64,000 bases of DNA, taken from assembly GCF_003403095.1 (NCBI RefSeq), contig NZ_CP031555.1:4342001-4406000 (forward strand), written 5' to 3'. The stretch is from Thalassospira indica. Lineage in GTDB: Bacteria; Pseudomonadota; Alphaproteobacteria; Rhodospirillales; Thalassospiraceae. Position numbers and translations under genes: made by a program. Below are positions 19,862 through 29,047 of the stretch, piece by piece (the stretch's first letter is position 1; the number at the start of each line of letters is the position of its first letter). Below the pieces are notes generated by a model. It saw only the letters and a list, made by a program, of their open reading frames with translations, had not been told where the DNA came from and searched no databases.

Positions 19862-20442
19862 CCGGGGCGCCTGCACATAATTGCAGATCAGGATATGGCC
19901 TTTTGGTCCTTGTCGTCGGTCCAAGTGGCGTCGGCAAGGACACCCTTCTCGATGCAGCGCGCGAAAGACTGGCTGATGACAAGCAGTTCTGCTTTCCACG
20001 GCGCTGCATCACCCGCCCGGCCGGATCGGCTGGGGAAACACACATCCCCGTCCGGCCCGAAGATTTCGGGCAAATGGCACGTCAGGGGGCGTTCCTGCTG
20101 AGCTGGATGGCCCATGATCTGGGCTACGGCATCCCACGCCATGTTCTTGGCGAGGTCGAGGCAGGCAAAACCGTCATCGTCAATGTATCGCGCAGCGTCA
20201 TTGGCGATGCCTGTACCCTTGTCGGGCAAAACAACGTCCGGGTGATCAGCATCCGCGCCAGCAGCGAAGCATTGCGCAAACGGCTCGAAGCCCGGGGTCG
20301 CGAAGATGCCCCTGATATCGAACGCCGGCTTGCGCGCGCATCCGCCTATCAGATCGAGGGCGATCATGTTGTTCATGTTGATAATGATGCCGATCTTGAA
20401 ACCGGCATCGCACGTTTCATCCGCGCAATTGAAATGCCATAA
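19858..20442 (+). CDS. phnN: Ribose 1,5-bisphosphate phosphokinase PhnN
   Basis: 194-residue P-loop kinase that phosphorylates ribose 1,5-bisphosphate to PRPP, returning the ribose of the C-P lyase pathway to nucleotide synthesis. Walker A GPSGVGKDTLL lies at about residues 20-30; guanylate-kinase-like fold with RCITRPAGSAGETH. Last gene of the phnGHIJKLMN operon; a terminator follows 40 bases later. Confidence 0.94.
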   Translation: MTGAPAHNCRSGYGLLVLVVGPSGVGKDTLLDAARERLADDKQFCFPRRCITRPAGSAGETHIPVRPEDFGQMARQGAFLLSWMAHDLGYGIPRHVLGEVEAGKTVIVNVSRSVIGDACTLVGQNNVRVISIRASSEALRKRLEARGREDAPDIERRLARASAYQIEGDHVVHVDNDADLETGIARFIRAIEMP

Positions 20443-20481
20443 CCGATTGCAAACCGCGCCTGAGGCTGTTTCAGCCATCCC

Positions 20482-20513
20482 AAAATGCTGCACCTTAAAA
20501 GCGCAGCATTTTT
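20482..20513. terminator. Bidirectional terminator between phnN and the DUF1045 gene
   Basis: AAAATGCTGC pairs with GCAGCATTTT around an 11-base loop. The A-run and T-run on the two sides make it usable from both directions, between convergent phn operons. Confidence 0.8.
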
Positions 20514-21213
20514 ATCCGGCAAGCGGGAAGCGCTTCAGCAATCTGAACGGTTTCTGATCCCCCGGATCACCAAACAGACAGACTTCGCGAACGGTAAATG
20601 GTTCCTGACACAGCGGTGCGACAAAGCCGGACAGTGCCGCCTCGAAGGGATCGATCTGGTCGTCTGACAGCTTGTTGGTTAATGTCAGATGGAAGCGGAA
20701 TTCTTCCATCACATAGGGATAGCCCCAGCGCACAAGATAGGCTTCCTGCCGATCCGTCAGACCGCTAGCACGGCGTTTGTTCATTGCCGCTTCGTCTTCG
20801 GGCTGGCGAAAGTAATCCAGTTCGCGCACCAGTGTTGCCGCAAGGTCGACCAGATCTGCGACGGGTTCGGTTGGAACAAGGGCCAGAAAACGACCCATCG
20901 CCTTTAAGACCAGATGCCCACACGTTACCGGTGCAGTCGTTTTGCAAAGGCGCGAAACGGCTGCTTCCAGGTCACTGCAATCCATTCCGCTTGGCAGTGC
21001 GAATGGCGGTTTCAGGGTGCCATGAAAGCCGTATCGCGTCGGCGACGTGGTTGCCACCACAATCTCGGCCTCTGTCAGGCCCGCAACAGTTGGACGGGCC
21101 AACTGGTTTCCGGTTTCCGGATCACGCCCCAGCCAAGCATTGCCAAACTGCCCCAACGCGCTTTGCGGTTCTGGCGCATAATAAAGCGCGTAGCGTTGAT
21201 ATTGGTCGGTCAT
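20512..21213 (-). CDS. DUF1045 phosphonate-metabolism protein, 2H phosphoesterase superfamily
   Basis: 233-residue member of the DUF1045 family, found almost only in C-P lyase loci. Two His-x-Thr-type motifs of the 2H phosphoesterases are visible: GFHGTLKPPF and FHLTLTNKL. Such enzymes hydrolyse cyclic phosphates, and the C-P lyase makes ribosyl 1,2-cyclic phosphate. No phnP (the usual cyclic phosphodiesterase) is present in the window, so this protein may fill that step; this is inference. Start at the ATG before TDQYQRYALYY, where family members begin. Last in the minus-strand group phnC-phnD-phnE-transferase-DUF1045, though 95 bases separate it from the transferase. Confidence 0.88.
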   Translation of the reverse strand: MTDQYQRYALYYAPEPQSALGQFGNAWLGRDPETGNQLARPTVAGLTEAEIVVATTSPTRYGFHGTLKPPFALPSGMDCSDLEAAVSRLCKTTAPVTCGHLVLKAMGRFLALVPTEPVADLVDLAATLVRELDYFRQPEDEAAMNKRRASGLTDRQEAYLVRWGYPYVMEEFRFHLTLTNKLSDDQIDPFEAALSGFVAPLCQEPFTVREVCLFGDPGDQKPFRLLKRFPLAG

Positions 21214-21308
21214 GAGTGAACTCTGGAAACGGGTGACGTGGCGAGAAACGCCGAAGGTCAGTAGCTTAACCTTCGGCATCCATCATAACACTGAGAAATA
21301 TTGATCGG

Positions 21309-21956
21309 TTAAACCGTATCGTATTTCAGGCAAAAGTCACGCACCGGAAGCGTTCGGAAATCCTGCAACCTTTCGCGCAGCATTTCATGCGACCAATCCC
21401 ACCAGCGAATGCGCAACAGGGCATCGACGATGTCTGCCTTAAACCGGGGGCGCAGGGGGACAGCCGGAATGCCTGTCACAATCGTGTAGGGCGCGACATC
21501 CTTGGTAACCACCGCACCAGATCCAACCACCGAACCGATGCCAATGGTGACACCACCCTGCACAATCGCGCCGTGCCCGATCCAGACATCATGCTCCAGA
21601 CGCACGCGTTTTTCGCGACGCCAGTCAAAAAACGCCGGGTCATCTTCGCCCAGTTCATAGGCTCTGGAACGATATTGGAAATGATGCATCGATGCCCGAT
21701 CCATCGGGTGCTGTCCCGGGTTGATGCGGGTATGGGCGGCGATATTCACGAACTTGCCGATATCGGAATAGATGATCTCGCTGTCATTCACGACATAGGA
21801 ATAGTCATCCATTTTCGTTTCGCGCATCGAGGTACGTGCACCAACTTCGGTCCAGATCCCCATTTCGCAATCAACGACAATCGCTGTTTGGTCAATCGTG
21901 GGCTGTTCCGACAATGCCTTCATTGCCGGTTTGGCCTGCGTAATCTTAAACGCCAT
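21309..21956 (-). CDS. Phosphonate-locus hexapeptide-repeat acyltransferase
   Basis: 215-residue left-handed beta-helix acyltransferase of the xenobiotic/chloramphenicol (XAT) type, the kind recurrently encoded in phn gene clusters. Hexapeptide repeats run through [20 protein letters not shown] and [20 protein letters not shown]; His in the AAHTRI / QHPMDR region is a likely catalytic residue. It may acetylate aminophosphonates as PhnO does, although PhnO itself is a GNAT protein; the substrate is not known. Starts two bases after phnE stops, so the two are cotranslated. Confidence 0.85.
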   Translation of the reverse strand: MAFKITQAKPAMKALSEQPTIDQTAIVVDCEMGIWTEVGARTSMRETKMDDYSYVVNDSEIIYSDIGKFVNIAAHTRINPGQHPMDRASMHHFQYRSRAYELGEDDPAFFDWRREKRVRLEHDVWIGHGAIVQGGVTIGIGSVVGSGAVVTKDVAPYTIVTGIPAVPLRPRFKADIVDALLRIRWWDWSHEMLRERLQDFRTLPVRDFCLKYDTV

Positions 21957-21958
21957 GA

Positions 21959-22771
21959 TCAGGTCACCAGTTTACGCAGACGCTGGGACACCATATCGAG
22001 CAGGCTGACCGAGATAATGATGATGATCATGACTGCCGCTGTTTCCGCGTAATAGAAGCCACGGATATATTCCCACAGCACCATGCCAATGCCACCAGCC
22101 CCGACAATGCCCAGCACGGTAGCAGAGCGCACGTTGCTCTCGAAACGATAGAGCGAATAGGAAATCCACAACGGCAAGACCTGCGGGATCACACCAAAGA
22201 TGACTTCCTGAAGCGCATTGGCACCGGTGGCGCGAATGCCTTCGACCGGTTCGGGATCAATCGCCTCGACCGCCTCGGAAAACAGTTTGGCCAAAACACC
22301 CGTGGTGTGAATCCAAAGGGCCAGAACACCAGCAAACGGGCCAAGACCGACCGCGACCACGAACAACATGGCAAAGACCATTTCGTTGATCGCGCGGAAG
22401 GAATCCATCAGGCGACGGACCGGCTGATAGACCCAGACAGGGACGATATTTTCAGAAGAAAGAATACCAAACGGGATCGAACAAACGATGGAAAGCGCTG
22501 TGCCCCAGATCGCAATCTGGATGGTGATCCACATTTCTGCGACATACATCTTCCACATCAGGAAGTCGGGCGGGAAGAAGCCCTCGGCAAAGTCGACCAT
22601 GTTGCCGCTGTTTTCAAACAGCGCCATCGGGCGCATATCTGCCCCCTCCCACGACATGGCCAGAAGTCCAAGGATGATCGCCCAAAGCAGGAAGCTTGAT
22701 GCCGACCGCTTAAGGTCACGCGGCGGAAGCTCCGTTGCGACAGATGATGTCGAAGAAATGCTGCTGTTCAT
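21959..22771 (-). CDS. phnE: Phosphonate ABC transporter permease PhnE
   Basis: 270-residue inner-membrane subunit of the phosphonate importer PhnCDE. Six hydrophobic segments with the permease coupling motif near [19 protein letters not shown]. Only one phnE is present, whereas several alphaproteobacteria have phnE1 and phnE2. Third gene of phnCDE, preceded by a strong hairpin after phnD. Confidence 0.94.
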   Translation of the reverse strand: MNSSISSTSSVATELPPRDLKRSASSFLLWAIILGLLAMSWEGADMRPMALFENSGNMVDFAEGFFPPDFLMWKMYVAEMWITIQIAIWGTALSIVCSIPFGILSSENIVPVWVYQPVRRLMDSFRAINEMVFAMLFVVAVGLGPFAGVLALWIHTTGVLAKLFSEAVEAIDPEPVEGIRATGANALQEVIFGVIPQVLPLWISYSLYRFESNVRSATVLGIVGAGGIGMVLWEYIRGFYYAETAAVMIIIIISVSLLDMVSQRLRKLVT

Positions 22772-22797
22772 CGTTCAAATCCCGGAATTAAAAGCAA

Positions 22798-22828
22798 ACA
22801 GGGAGCGCATCTTTGATGCACTCCCTGT
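22798..22828 (-). terminator. Intercistronic hairpin between phnD and phnE
   Basis: A 14-bp stem (ACAGGGAGCGCATC with GATGCACTCCCTGT, one mismatch) and a 3-base loop directly after the phnD stop. On the minus strand it is followed by TTGCTTTTAATT. Probably a leaky terminator or RNA-stabilising structure giving more PhnD than PhnE. Confidence 0.65.
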
Positions 22829-22839
22829 CGAAAAGTCGG

Positions 22840-23856
22840 TTACTGGTAAGCAACCAGGATGTCGAGTTCAGCAAGTTTCTTGTCGATCTCGGCAACGCGT
22901 TCTGCTTTTTCTTCAGCAGAAAGCTCTTCGGTGTTCTGGATTTTCAGCTTGTCCTTGAACAGGGCCAGCTGACGGATCGGGTAAAGCTGCGCGTTCGAGC
23001 TTTCCATGAAAAGACCCATGCCATCGGAGTTGTTGGCAAGAACTTCCTTGGCGCTTTCAACATCGCCGAAACGACCGTAACCAAGGAAGAATGCCTTGAT
23101 TTCGGATTTCAGTTCGCGCGACAGGTCTTTACGGTAAACCATCGGGTCAGACGGGATCAGAGGCGAGGTCCAGATGACTTTGACCTTGTCGGTGATTTCC
23201 GGCTTGTTCATTTTGGTACGGCCAAGCTGCTCGGAGTTGTTGGCAGCAACATCAACCTGTTTGTTGGCAGTCGCCATCAGGTTGGTTTCGTGGTTGGCGT
23301 TACGAACAGTCTTGAAGCATTCCTTCGGATCAACGCCGTTTTTGGCGAAGACATAATAGGACGGAACCAGGAAGCCCGAGGTCGAGTTCGGATCACCGAT
23401 ACCGAAGTTCAGCGAACCATCACATTTCAGCATGTCTTCAAGGGTTTTGACCTTGTCGTTGTCAGCCTGCGTGATGATGTGGGAGTAGTAACCGTTCGAA
23501 CCATCGGATTTGGAGGTCTGAACGAAGACTTCGCCACCGGCGCGGTCAACGGCTTCCATTGCCGACTTGTTACCGAACCAGCCAACATGAACCTTGCCAA
23601 AGCGCATGCCTTCGATGATGCCGGCATAATCCGGTGCAAAGAATGCCTCGACGTCTTTGCCAAGAGCTTCCTCCATGTCATCGATCAGCGGCTGCCACTG
23701 AGCTTTGAGGTTGGAAGTAGATTCGGTCGAAATGATACCGAAAACGATGGTTTCCGGATCCTGTTCGAGCGGCTTGAATTCAACATCGGCCTTGGCAACG
23801 ACGGATGCCAGCATCGTGGCCGCAAATGCTGCGGATGCGATTGTCTTAACGTTCAT
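22840..23856 (-). CDS. phnD: Phosphonate-binding periplasmic protein PhnD
   Basis: 338-residue periplasmic receptor for phosphonates. Sec signal peptide MNVKTIASAAFAATMLASVVAKA with cleavage near residue 23. The mature protein has the PhnD pattern, including FGIISTEST, the phosphonate-pocket SGFLVPSYY and SPLIPSDPMVYRKDL. Start at the ATG preceded by AGGGGA; the longer upstream frame has no supporting signals and would bury the signal peptide. Confidence 0.95.
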   Translation of the reverse strand: MNVKTIASAAFAATMLASVVAKADVEFKPLEQDPETIVFGIISTESTSNLKAQWQPLIDDMEEALGKDVEAFFAPDYAGIIEGMRFGKVHVGWFGNKSAMEAVDRAGGEVFVQTSKSDGSNGYYSHIITQADNDKVKTLEDMLKCDGSLNFGIGDPNSTSGFLVPSYYVFAKNGVDPKECFKTVRNANHETNLMATANKQVDVAANNSEQLGRTKMNKPEITDKVKVIWTSPLIPSDPMVYRKDLSRELKSEIKAFFLGYGRFGDVESAKEVLANNSDGMGLFMESSNAQLYPIRQLALFKDKLKIQNTEELSAEEKAERVAEIDKKLAELDILVAYQ

Positions 23857-23926
23857 AAGAAGTCCCCTGTCAGAATAGATTTCGACATGTTTCGAGAAGG
23901 TAAGGCAGTCATGACAACTGGCCCGG

Positions 23927-24772
23927 CTAGCTTGTTGCGACAGCCAGGTCCTTTTCTGCGATGGGCCGTGTAACTGGCTCTGCGGCCTTTGCCGCACCAT
24001 CGGCAAAAAGTTCGGAAGAATGTTCGCCGTAAAGTTCCTGAAGGAATTGCGGCGTCAGTTCGCTTGACGGTCCGTCAAAAACGACTTCACCATCGCGCAT
24101 GGCGATGGTGCGTTTGCAGTAGTCTTTTGCGTAATCAACCTGATGAAGCGATACGATGACGGTGACGTTGTCTTCGCGGTTCACACGATCAAGCGTGTTC
24201 ATCACCTTGCGGGACGATGCCGGATCAAGTGATGCAATCGGCTCGTCAGCAAGAATAAGTCGGGCACCCTGGGTAATGGTACGCGCAATCGCTGCGCGCT
24301 GTTGCTGACCACCCGAAAGGTTACGCGCCTTTTTCGACGCATGGGCATCAATGCCAACACGATGAAGCGCACTCATGGCGCGCATCTTTTCGGTTTTGGT
24401 AAACAGACCAAGCGAGCCGCGCCATGCCGGAACACGGCCCAAAAGCCCCATCAGGACATTGGTCAGAACCGAAAGGCGGCTAACCAGATTGAACTGCTGG
24501 AAAACAACACCAATCTCGGAGCGCACCTTGCGGGCACCGCGTGAAATCTTGCCATTTTCCTGAATGGTTTCGCCAAACACGACGATCTTGCCGCCATCGC
24601 GATCACCGCGCAGCAAACCGGCAATATGACGGATTAGTGTGGATTTACCCGAACCCGATGCGCCAATCAGCGCCACCATCTCGCCTTCCCGCACCTGCAG
24701 TTTGACGCCGCTAAGCGCACGCTTGTCACGGGTAAAGCTTTTGTTCAGTCCAGAGATATCTACAACCAGCAT
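23927..24772 (-). CDS. phnC: Phosphonate ABC transporter ATP-binding protein PhnC
   Basis: 281-residue ATPase of the phosphonate importer. Walker A GASGSGKSTLIRH, signature LSGGQQQRAAIAR and Walker B ARLILADEP are intact. First gene of phnC-phnD-phnE. ATG at 24772 is used; a TTG immediately before it is in frame. The C-terminal 30 residues (after LYGEHSSELF) are an Ala/Glu-rich extension. Upstream lie a Pho-box-like site and a PhnF-type half-site. Confidence 0.94.
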   Translation of the reverse strand: MLVVDISGLNKSFTRDKRALSGVKLQVREGEMVALIGASGSGKSTLIRHIAGLLRGDRDGGKIVVFGETIQENGKISRGARKVRSEIGVVFQQFNLVSRLSVLTNVLMGLLGRVPAWRGSLGLFTKTEKMRAMSALHRVGIDAHASKKARNLSGGQQQRAAIARTITQGARLILADEPIASLDPASSRKVMNTLDRVNREDNVTVIVSLHQVDYAKDYCKRTIAMRDGEVVFDGPSSELTPQFLQELYGEHSSELFADGAAKAAEPVTRPIAEKDLAVATS

Positions 24773-24835
24773 CAAAAGAGTCGCCTGAATGTGTTTCGCT
24801 GGATGAAGAAGCTACGCACAAACCGCGACTCTACG

Positions 24836-24853
24836 GTGACACTGATGTTACAG
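24836..24853 (-). promoter_or_regulatory. Pho-box-like site before phnC
   Basis: Read on the minus strand: CTGTAAC-ATCA-GTGTCAC, two 7-base repeats with a 4-base spacer, each matching the PhoB consensus CTGTCAT at five of seven positions, 64 bases before phnC. Fits phosphate-starvation control of phosphonate uptake. Confidence 0.5.
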
Positions 24854-24895
24854 TTCGATGATTACGCAGAGCATATCGCCCCGACAACAATTAAA

Positions 24896-24912
24896 CTTGT
24901 CTATACATCAAG
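24896..24912. promoter_or_regulatory. PhnF-type half-site before phnC
   Basis: CTTGTCTATACATCAAG; its complement contains GTATAGAC, the same eight bases as the site before phnG, and the ends CTTG/CAAG form a dyad. It lies about 125 bases before phnC, in an AT-rich 300-base gap between phnC and the Ldh2-family gene. Nothing else is recognised in that gap. Confidence 0.55.
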
Positions 24913-25076
24913 AATTCATCGAAGTATTTACCAGTAATTTCGACATTATTTCTGTAATATTTTCAAAATTATCAACAAGAATTTGTCTGATGAATATCCA
25001 ATTTTAAATCTACAGAACAGTCAAACATTCTGCATCAACCCTTTTGACACCGACACAGACACATCGACCACGAACT

Positions 25077-26072
25077 TTATTTAATTTGACTGATGGTCTC
25101 CATGACGTCGTCTTCGATCTCAAGCCCCTGCGCTTCGGCAAGTGCGCGCGCCTGCTTGCCGCGACGCCCTGGCAAACGCACGCCTTCTTCTGCCGCAATC
25201 TCGTTGGCAATATAGGCAAGGTGCTCCATTACACCGACACCGCCGGTTGCCTTGGGATCAATGGCTATGATCAGTTGTCCAAGCGCAGGCGGCGCACCTT
25301 TGTCATCAAAAAGTGACGAAGACTGGTGGCCGAACTGTGCACCGGTAAGACCAGCCGCAAGAAGTTCCACCATCATGGCAAGTGCCGCCCCCTTGACCCC
25401 ACCTGCCGGGATCATCGTGCCATCAATGGCTTTCACGGCATCGGTGGTCGGATTGCCATCCACATCAAGCGCCCAGTCATCGGGAATGGCGACACCCTTT
25501 TGCTTGGCGGCCATGATCTTGCCGCGCGCGACCTTTGAAAGTGCAAGGTCGATGATGATCGGATCACCGGCATCCCCGACCGGTACACCAAAGGCAATCG
25601 GGTTTGTGCCAAACATCGGGCGCCGCCCACCCCATGCCGCCATGGCCGCCGGGGCATTGGCAAACATCATCGCCGCCAATCCCTTTTCTGCCAGACGTTC
25701 GACCGTAAGCCCCATAACCCCCGCATGATGCGACCTGTGGATTGCGGCAATCGCAATACCCTGGGCGCGGGCCATGTCGGGCAATTGATCCATCATCAGA
25801 TCCAGTGCCGGATAGGCAAATCCATGCTGCGCATCAATGCGCAAAACGCCAGGTGTCGGCTTTTCAAAGATCGGGCTGATCATGCCATCAACCTTGCCGA
25901 CCTTTGCCTGCGCGCTATAGGCCGGCACGCGACGAAAACCGTGCCCACCTTGCCCGGATGCCTCAGCCGTCACAAGTGCCGTTGCGACCGAGGCCGCATT
26001 GTCTGCCCGCACATTGCAACGCATCAAAGTTTCGCACACAAGTGCGTGGGCATCTTTCACGGAAATCTTCAT
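25077..26072 (-). CDS. Ldh2/MDH2/YiaK family NAD(P)-dependent oxidoreductase
   Basis: 331-residue member of the malate/L-lactate dehydrogenase (Ldh2) superfamily, unrelated to classical LDH. Family motifs: SGQGGHGFRRVPAY near residue 40, IAAIHRSHHAGVMG near 110, and WGGRRPMFGTNPIAFGVP near 145. Members reduce 2-keto acids or cyclic imines (malate, sulfolactate, ureidoglycolate, piperideine-2-carboxylate), so the substrate is undecided. ATG at 26072 chosen because family members start MKISV-like; a longer frame upstream is unsupported. No obvious partner genes. Confidence 0.83.
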   Translation of the reverse strand: MKISVKDAHALVCETLMRCNVRADNAASVATALVTAEASGQGGHGFRRVPAYSAQAKVGKVDGMISPIFEKPTPGVLRIDAQHGFAYPALDLMMDQLPDMARAQGIAIAAIHRSHHAGVMGLTVERLAEKGLAAMMFANAPAAMAAWGGRRPMFGTNPIAFGVPVGDAGDPIIIDLALSKVARGKIMAAKQKGVAIPDDWALDVDGNPTTDAVKAIDGTMIPAGGVKGAALAMMVELLAAGLTGAQFGHQSSSLFDDKGAPPALGQLIIAIDPKATGGVGVMEHLAYIANEIAAEEGVRLPGRRGKQARALAEAQGLEIEDDVMETISQIK

Positions 26073-26306
26073 CGTCAGGTAACCTTGATTTTCAAAGTGG
26101 GGCTTTGGAACCGGGAAACGAGCGCAAGGATCATGCGCCTGCAGGATCCGTAACATAGCCCCAAGCCATCCCTGCGCGCAAAGCCGTTTTGGGTGCGACC
26201 AGAAGCGCCTTTGGCGCAAACGACATTGAAAAATATGATACCATCACCAGAATTTGCGAATAACAGGATCGCGCGGAGGCCGCGCAAGCATTACAGGAAT
26301 TCAGAT

Positions 26307-26765
26307 ATGCGTCAGGTTAAACACAGGATCGGCTTGCCTTTGGCATTGGTGGCGTTGGCATCACTTGCGGCCTGCGGCACCGCATCCACAGGCAACATGA
26401 CAACAGACTGGGCAAGTGTAACCGATCAGGAATGGCAACTGGTGCAGGTCATTGATGGCAACAGCACCCTGTCGCCAACCCCGCCTGTCATGGCGACCGC
26501 CACATTTTCCAGCGAAGGCATGGTGTCGGGCAATGCGGGCTGCAATCAGTATTCAGGTAGTTACGAACAAGCGGGATCGTCACTCGGTGTCGCGCAGCTC
26601 GCCATGACACGAAAGATGTGCATCGCCGGCGACGCTATGCAGATCGAAAATGCCTTTAGCGGCGCATTCGTCTTGGTCAGCAGCTGGGACGTTGTTGATG
26701 GGCGTCTTGTTCTCAAGGACAATGACGGCGACATGGTTATCGAGCTGACACCCGCCGCACAATAA
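26307..26765 (+). CDS. META domain lipoprotein (HslJ-like)
   Basis: 152-residue probable lipoprotein. Signal peptide ends in a lipobox LAAC, giving Cys26 or so as the lipidated residue. The rest is one META domain: DQEWQLVQVIDG, then GNAGCNQYSGSY, then ARKMCI-like TRKMCIAGDAMQIENAF with the typical paired cysteines. The related E. coli HslJ is a heat-shock lipoprotein linked to novobiocin resistance; function here is unknown. ATG preceded by AGGA. Confidence 0.88.
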   Translation: MRQVKHRIGLPLALVALASLAACGTASTGNMTTDWASVTDQEWQLVQVIDGNSTLSPTPPVMATATFSSEGMVSGNAGCNQYSGSYEQAGSSLGVAQLAMTRKMCIAGDAMQIENAFSGAFVLVSSWDVVDGRLVLKDNDGDMVIELTPAAQ

Positions 26766-26818
26766 GCACATTGGCATCAATCTCATACCGCCGACGCACC
26801 ATGCTTGCGCGAAATGAA

Positions 26819-26846
26819 AAAAGGGGCACCAGTTGGTGCCCCTTTT
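26819..26846. terminator. Bidirectional intrinsic terminator
   Basis: AAAAGGGGCACC / GGTGCCCCTTTT around AGTT, between the convergent META lipoprotein and BCCT transporter genes. Confidence 0.9.
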
Positions 26847-26898
26847 CTTTGACAGGTATCATAACCGCCAAACGGCGAGATACGCATATGTCGATATT

Positions 26899-28569
26899 CT
26901 AGTCCTTGCTGACCGTCGCCTCGGAATTGGCACCGACGGCCTTGGGTTCGGTCCGCAGACCCTGGATGATCGAATAACAGGCCATCAGAAGGACAATCGC
27001 AAACGGGAAGCCGGTCGAAACCGCCATCGCCTGCAATGATCCAAGACCACCGCCCAGCAGCAATGCAATTGCAACCAGACCTTCGAAGGTGCACCAGAAC
27101 ACGCGCTGCGGGACCGGTGCGTCGACCTTGCCGCCTGCGGTGATGGTATCAATCACAAGCGAACCAGAGTCAGACGAGGTCACGAAGAACACGATCACCA
27201 GAACAATCCCGATGAAGGAGGTGATGGCTTGCAGCGGAAGCTGATCAAGCATGGTGAACAGTTTGATCGGCAGACCTGCTTCGGCAATGGCGGTAACGCC
27301 TTCGGTCACCATATGCACCGCGGTGCCGCCAAAGGCCGTCATCCACAGAACACACACCAGCGACGGAATAATCAGAACGCAGGTGATGAATTCACGCACG
27401 GTACGACCACGCGAAACACGCGCAATGAACATGCCGACAAACGGTGACCAGGAAATCCACCAAGCCCAATAGAAGGACGTCCAGCCCTGGCTGAAGTTGG
27501 CGTCTTCACGACCGACCGGGTTTGAAAGTGCCGGAAGATATTGCGCATATGACAGCAGGCTCGAGAAGAAACCGGTGATGATTTCCATCGTCGGACCAAC
27601 CAGAACCACAAACAGCAACAGAAGTGCTGCAAGGATCATGTTGATTTCCGACAGACGCTTCACCCCGGCATCAAGCCCCGCCAGCACCGAAATAAGTGCA
27701 ACACCGGTAATCCCGATAATCAGGAAAACCTTCGATGTATCGGAAACCGAAATGCCAAACAGGTAATCAAGCCCGGCATTGGCCTGTTCCGCTCCGAAGC
27801 CAAGCGAGGTCGCAAGACCAAACAGGGTTGCGAACACCGCCAGAATATCAATGAGGTGACCGGTCCAGCCCCACACACGTTCGCCAAAGATCGGATAGAA
27901 GATCGAACGAATGGTCAGCGGCAGGCCCTTGTTAAACGAAAACAGTGCCAGTGCCAGTGCGACAGTGGCATAGATCGCCCACGGGTGAAGACCCCAGTGG
28001 AAAATGGTTGCAGCCATGCCAAGATCAAATGCAGCATCGGCATCACCGGCGGCCGCACCAAGCGGCGCCCAATCGGTACGAAGACCATCTTCACCGACAG
28101 CAATTCCACCCATCGAGGATGTGAAGTGCGAAATCGGTTCTGACACACCATAGAACATAAGACCGATGCCCATGCCTGCAGCAAACAGCATGGCAAACCA
28201 GCCGGCATAGGAATAATCCGGTGTTGCATCCGCACCACCAAGGCGCACACGGCCAAGCGGCGAGACAATCAGAAACAGACACAACACAACAAATACGTTG
28301 GCAGCAGACAGGAAGAACCAGTCAAGCGACGATGTCAGCCAACCACGCAGGTCGTTGAACATCGGCCCGACACTTTCCTGAAAGGCCAGGGTGAGAAAGA
28401 CGAATGCAACAATCGCAAGACCCGAAATCAGAAAGACCGGGTTATGGACATCCAGTCCAAATGGCCCGATCTCTGCTTGGATATTGTCTTGCCCGATTTC
28501 ATATTCTGTATCAATCGGGTTCGCTGCACCGTCCGGGCTTTCAATGCCCGTGTCAGCTTCAGACCCCAT
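26899..28569 (-). CDS. BCCT family betaine/carnitine/choline transporter
   Basis: 556-residue secondary transporter with twelve TM segments. The BCCT signature in the TM8 region is clear: WTSFYWAWWISWSPFVGMFIAR, and FAAGMGIGLMFYGVSEP in TM3 is typical. Its charged N-terminal tail of about 45 residues and short C-terminus resemble BetT/OpuD-type carriers. Substrates of the family are quaternary amines; the carnitine/betaine catabolic genes 10-20 kb away make betaine or carnitine a plausible cargo, for carbon or osmoprotection. ATG preceded by GGGAG. It follows the universal stress gene on the same strand with a 64-base gap. Confidence 0.92.
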   Translation of the reverse strand: MGSEADTGIESPDGAANPIDTEYEIGQDNIQAEIGPFGLDVHNPVFLISGLAIVAFVFLTLAFQESVGPMFNDLRGWLTSSLDWFFLSAANVFVVLCLFLIVSPLGRVRLGGADATPDYSYAGWFAMLFAAGMGIGLMFYGVSEPISHFTSSMGGIAVGEDGLRTDWAPLGAAAGDADAAFDLGMAATIFHWGLHPWAIYATVALALALFSFNKGLPLTIRSIFYPIFGERVWGWTGHLIDILAVFATLFGLATSLGFGAEQANAGLDYLFGISVSDTSKVFLIIGITGVALISVLAGLDAGVKRLSEINMILAALLLLFVVLVGPTMEIITGFFSSLLSYAQYLPALSNPVGREDANFSQGWTSFYWAWWISWSPFVGMFIARVSRGRTVREFITCVLIIPSLVCVLWMTAFGGTAVHMVTEGVTAIAEAGLPIKLFTMLDQLPLQAITSFIGIVLVIVFFVTSSDSGSLVIDTITAGGKVDAPVPQRVFWCTFEGLVAIALLLGGGLGSLQAMAVSTGFPFAIVLLMACYSIIQGLRTEPKAVGANSEATVSKD

Positions 28570-28633
28570 TTGAAACTCCCTAGGTTAAATGATTATACAG
28601 CTACCCCTAGCCGTAAAGGTTCGTCCGCATCCT

Positions 28634-29047
28634 CTAACGCACGAGGAATACAGAAAGATCCGAGTGTGACGCGACATATCCGCCATGCGATGCAAAAATA
28701 TGGTCGGCAATACCGGGCACGTGCGATGCCATGACGATGACGTCGGCACCAAGCTCGTCGGCCTTGGCGACAAGTTCCTTGCTGAGATCCACCGCCGGAT
28801 CATGCGAAATATGCGCGACTGCCTTGGTGCTTACACCATGCTTGGACGCCAGATCCTCGGCGAAAGCCTGAAGTTTCTGTTCAAATTCCTTTGGCGTATG
28901 TGCCACCGATGACGGCGTATTGGTACCGACACCGAGAAGGCTTATCTCGGCCTTGTAATGCTTGGCTAGATCGACCGCCGTTTTAATTGCTTTGTCCAAT
29001 TTTTCAACGTGGGCCAAATCGACAGGCACGAGCATCTTCTGATACAT
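28634..29047 (-). CDS. Universal stress protein, UspA family
   Basis: 137-residue single-domain Usp protein. Starts MYQKMLVPVDLAHVEK; the end region ADVIVMASHVPGIADHIFAS followed by SDLSVFLVR replaces the canonical ATP-binding G2xG9xGS pattern (usually GSHGRGG...GS), so nucleotide binding is uncertain. Strong GGAGGA ribosome-binding site. It precedes the BCCT gene, probably in one transcript; Usp proteins are known partners of osmolyte transporters (TeaD of the ectoine TRAP system). Confidence 0.87.
   Translation of the reverse strand: MYQKMLVPVDLAHVEKLDKAIKTAVDLAKHYKAEISLLGVGTNTPSSVAHTPKEFEQKLQAFAEDLASKHGVSTKAVAHISHDPAVDLSKELVAKADELGADVIVMASHVPGIADHIFASHGGYVASHSDLSVFLVR

Noticed and set aside
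22813..23973. 386-codon plus-strand frame opposite phnD
   Set aside because: PhnD has a signal peptide, ribosome-binding site and operon position; the antisense frame is a by-product of codon bias.
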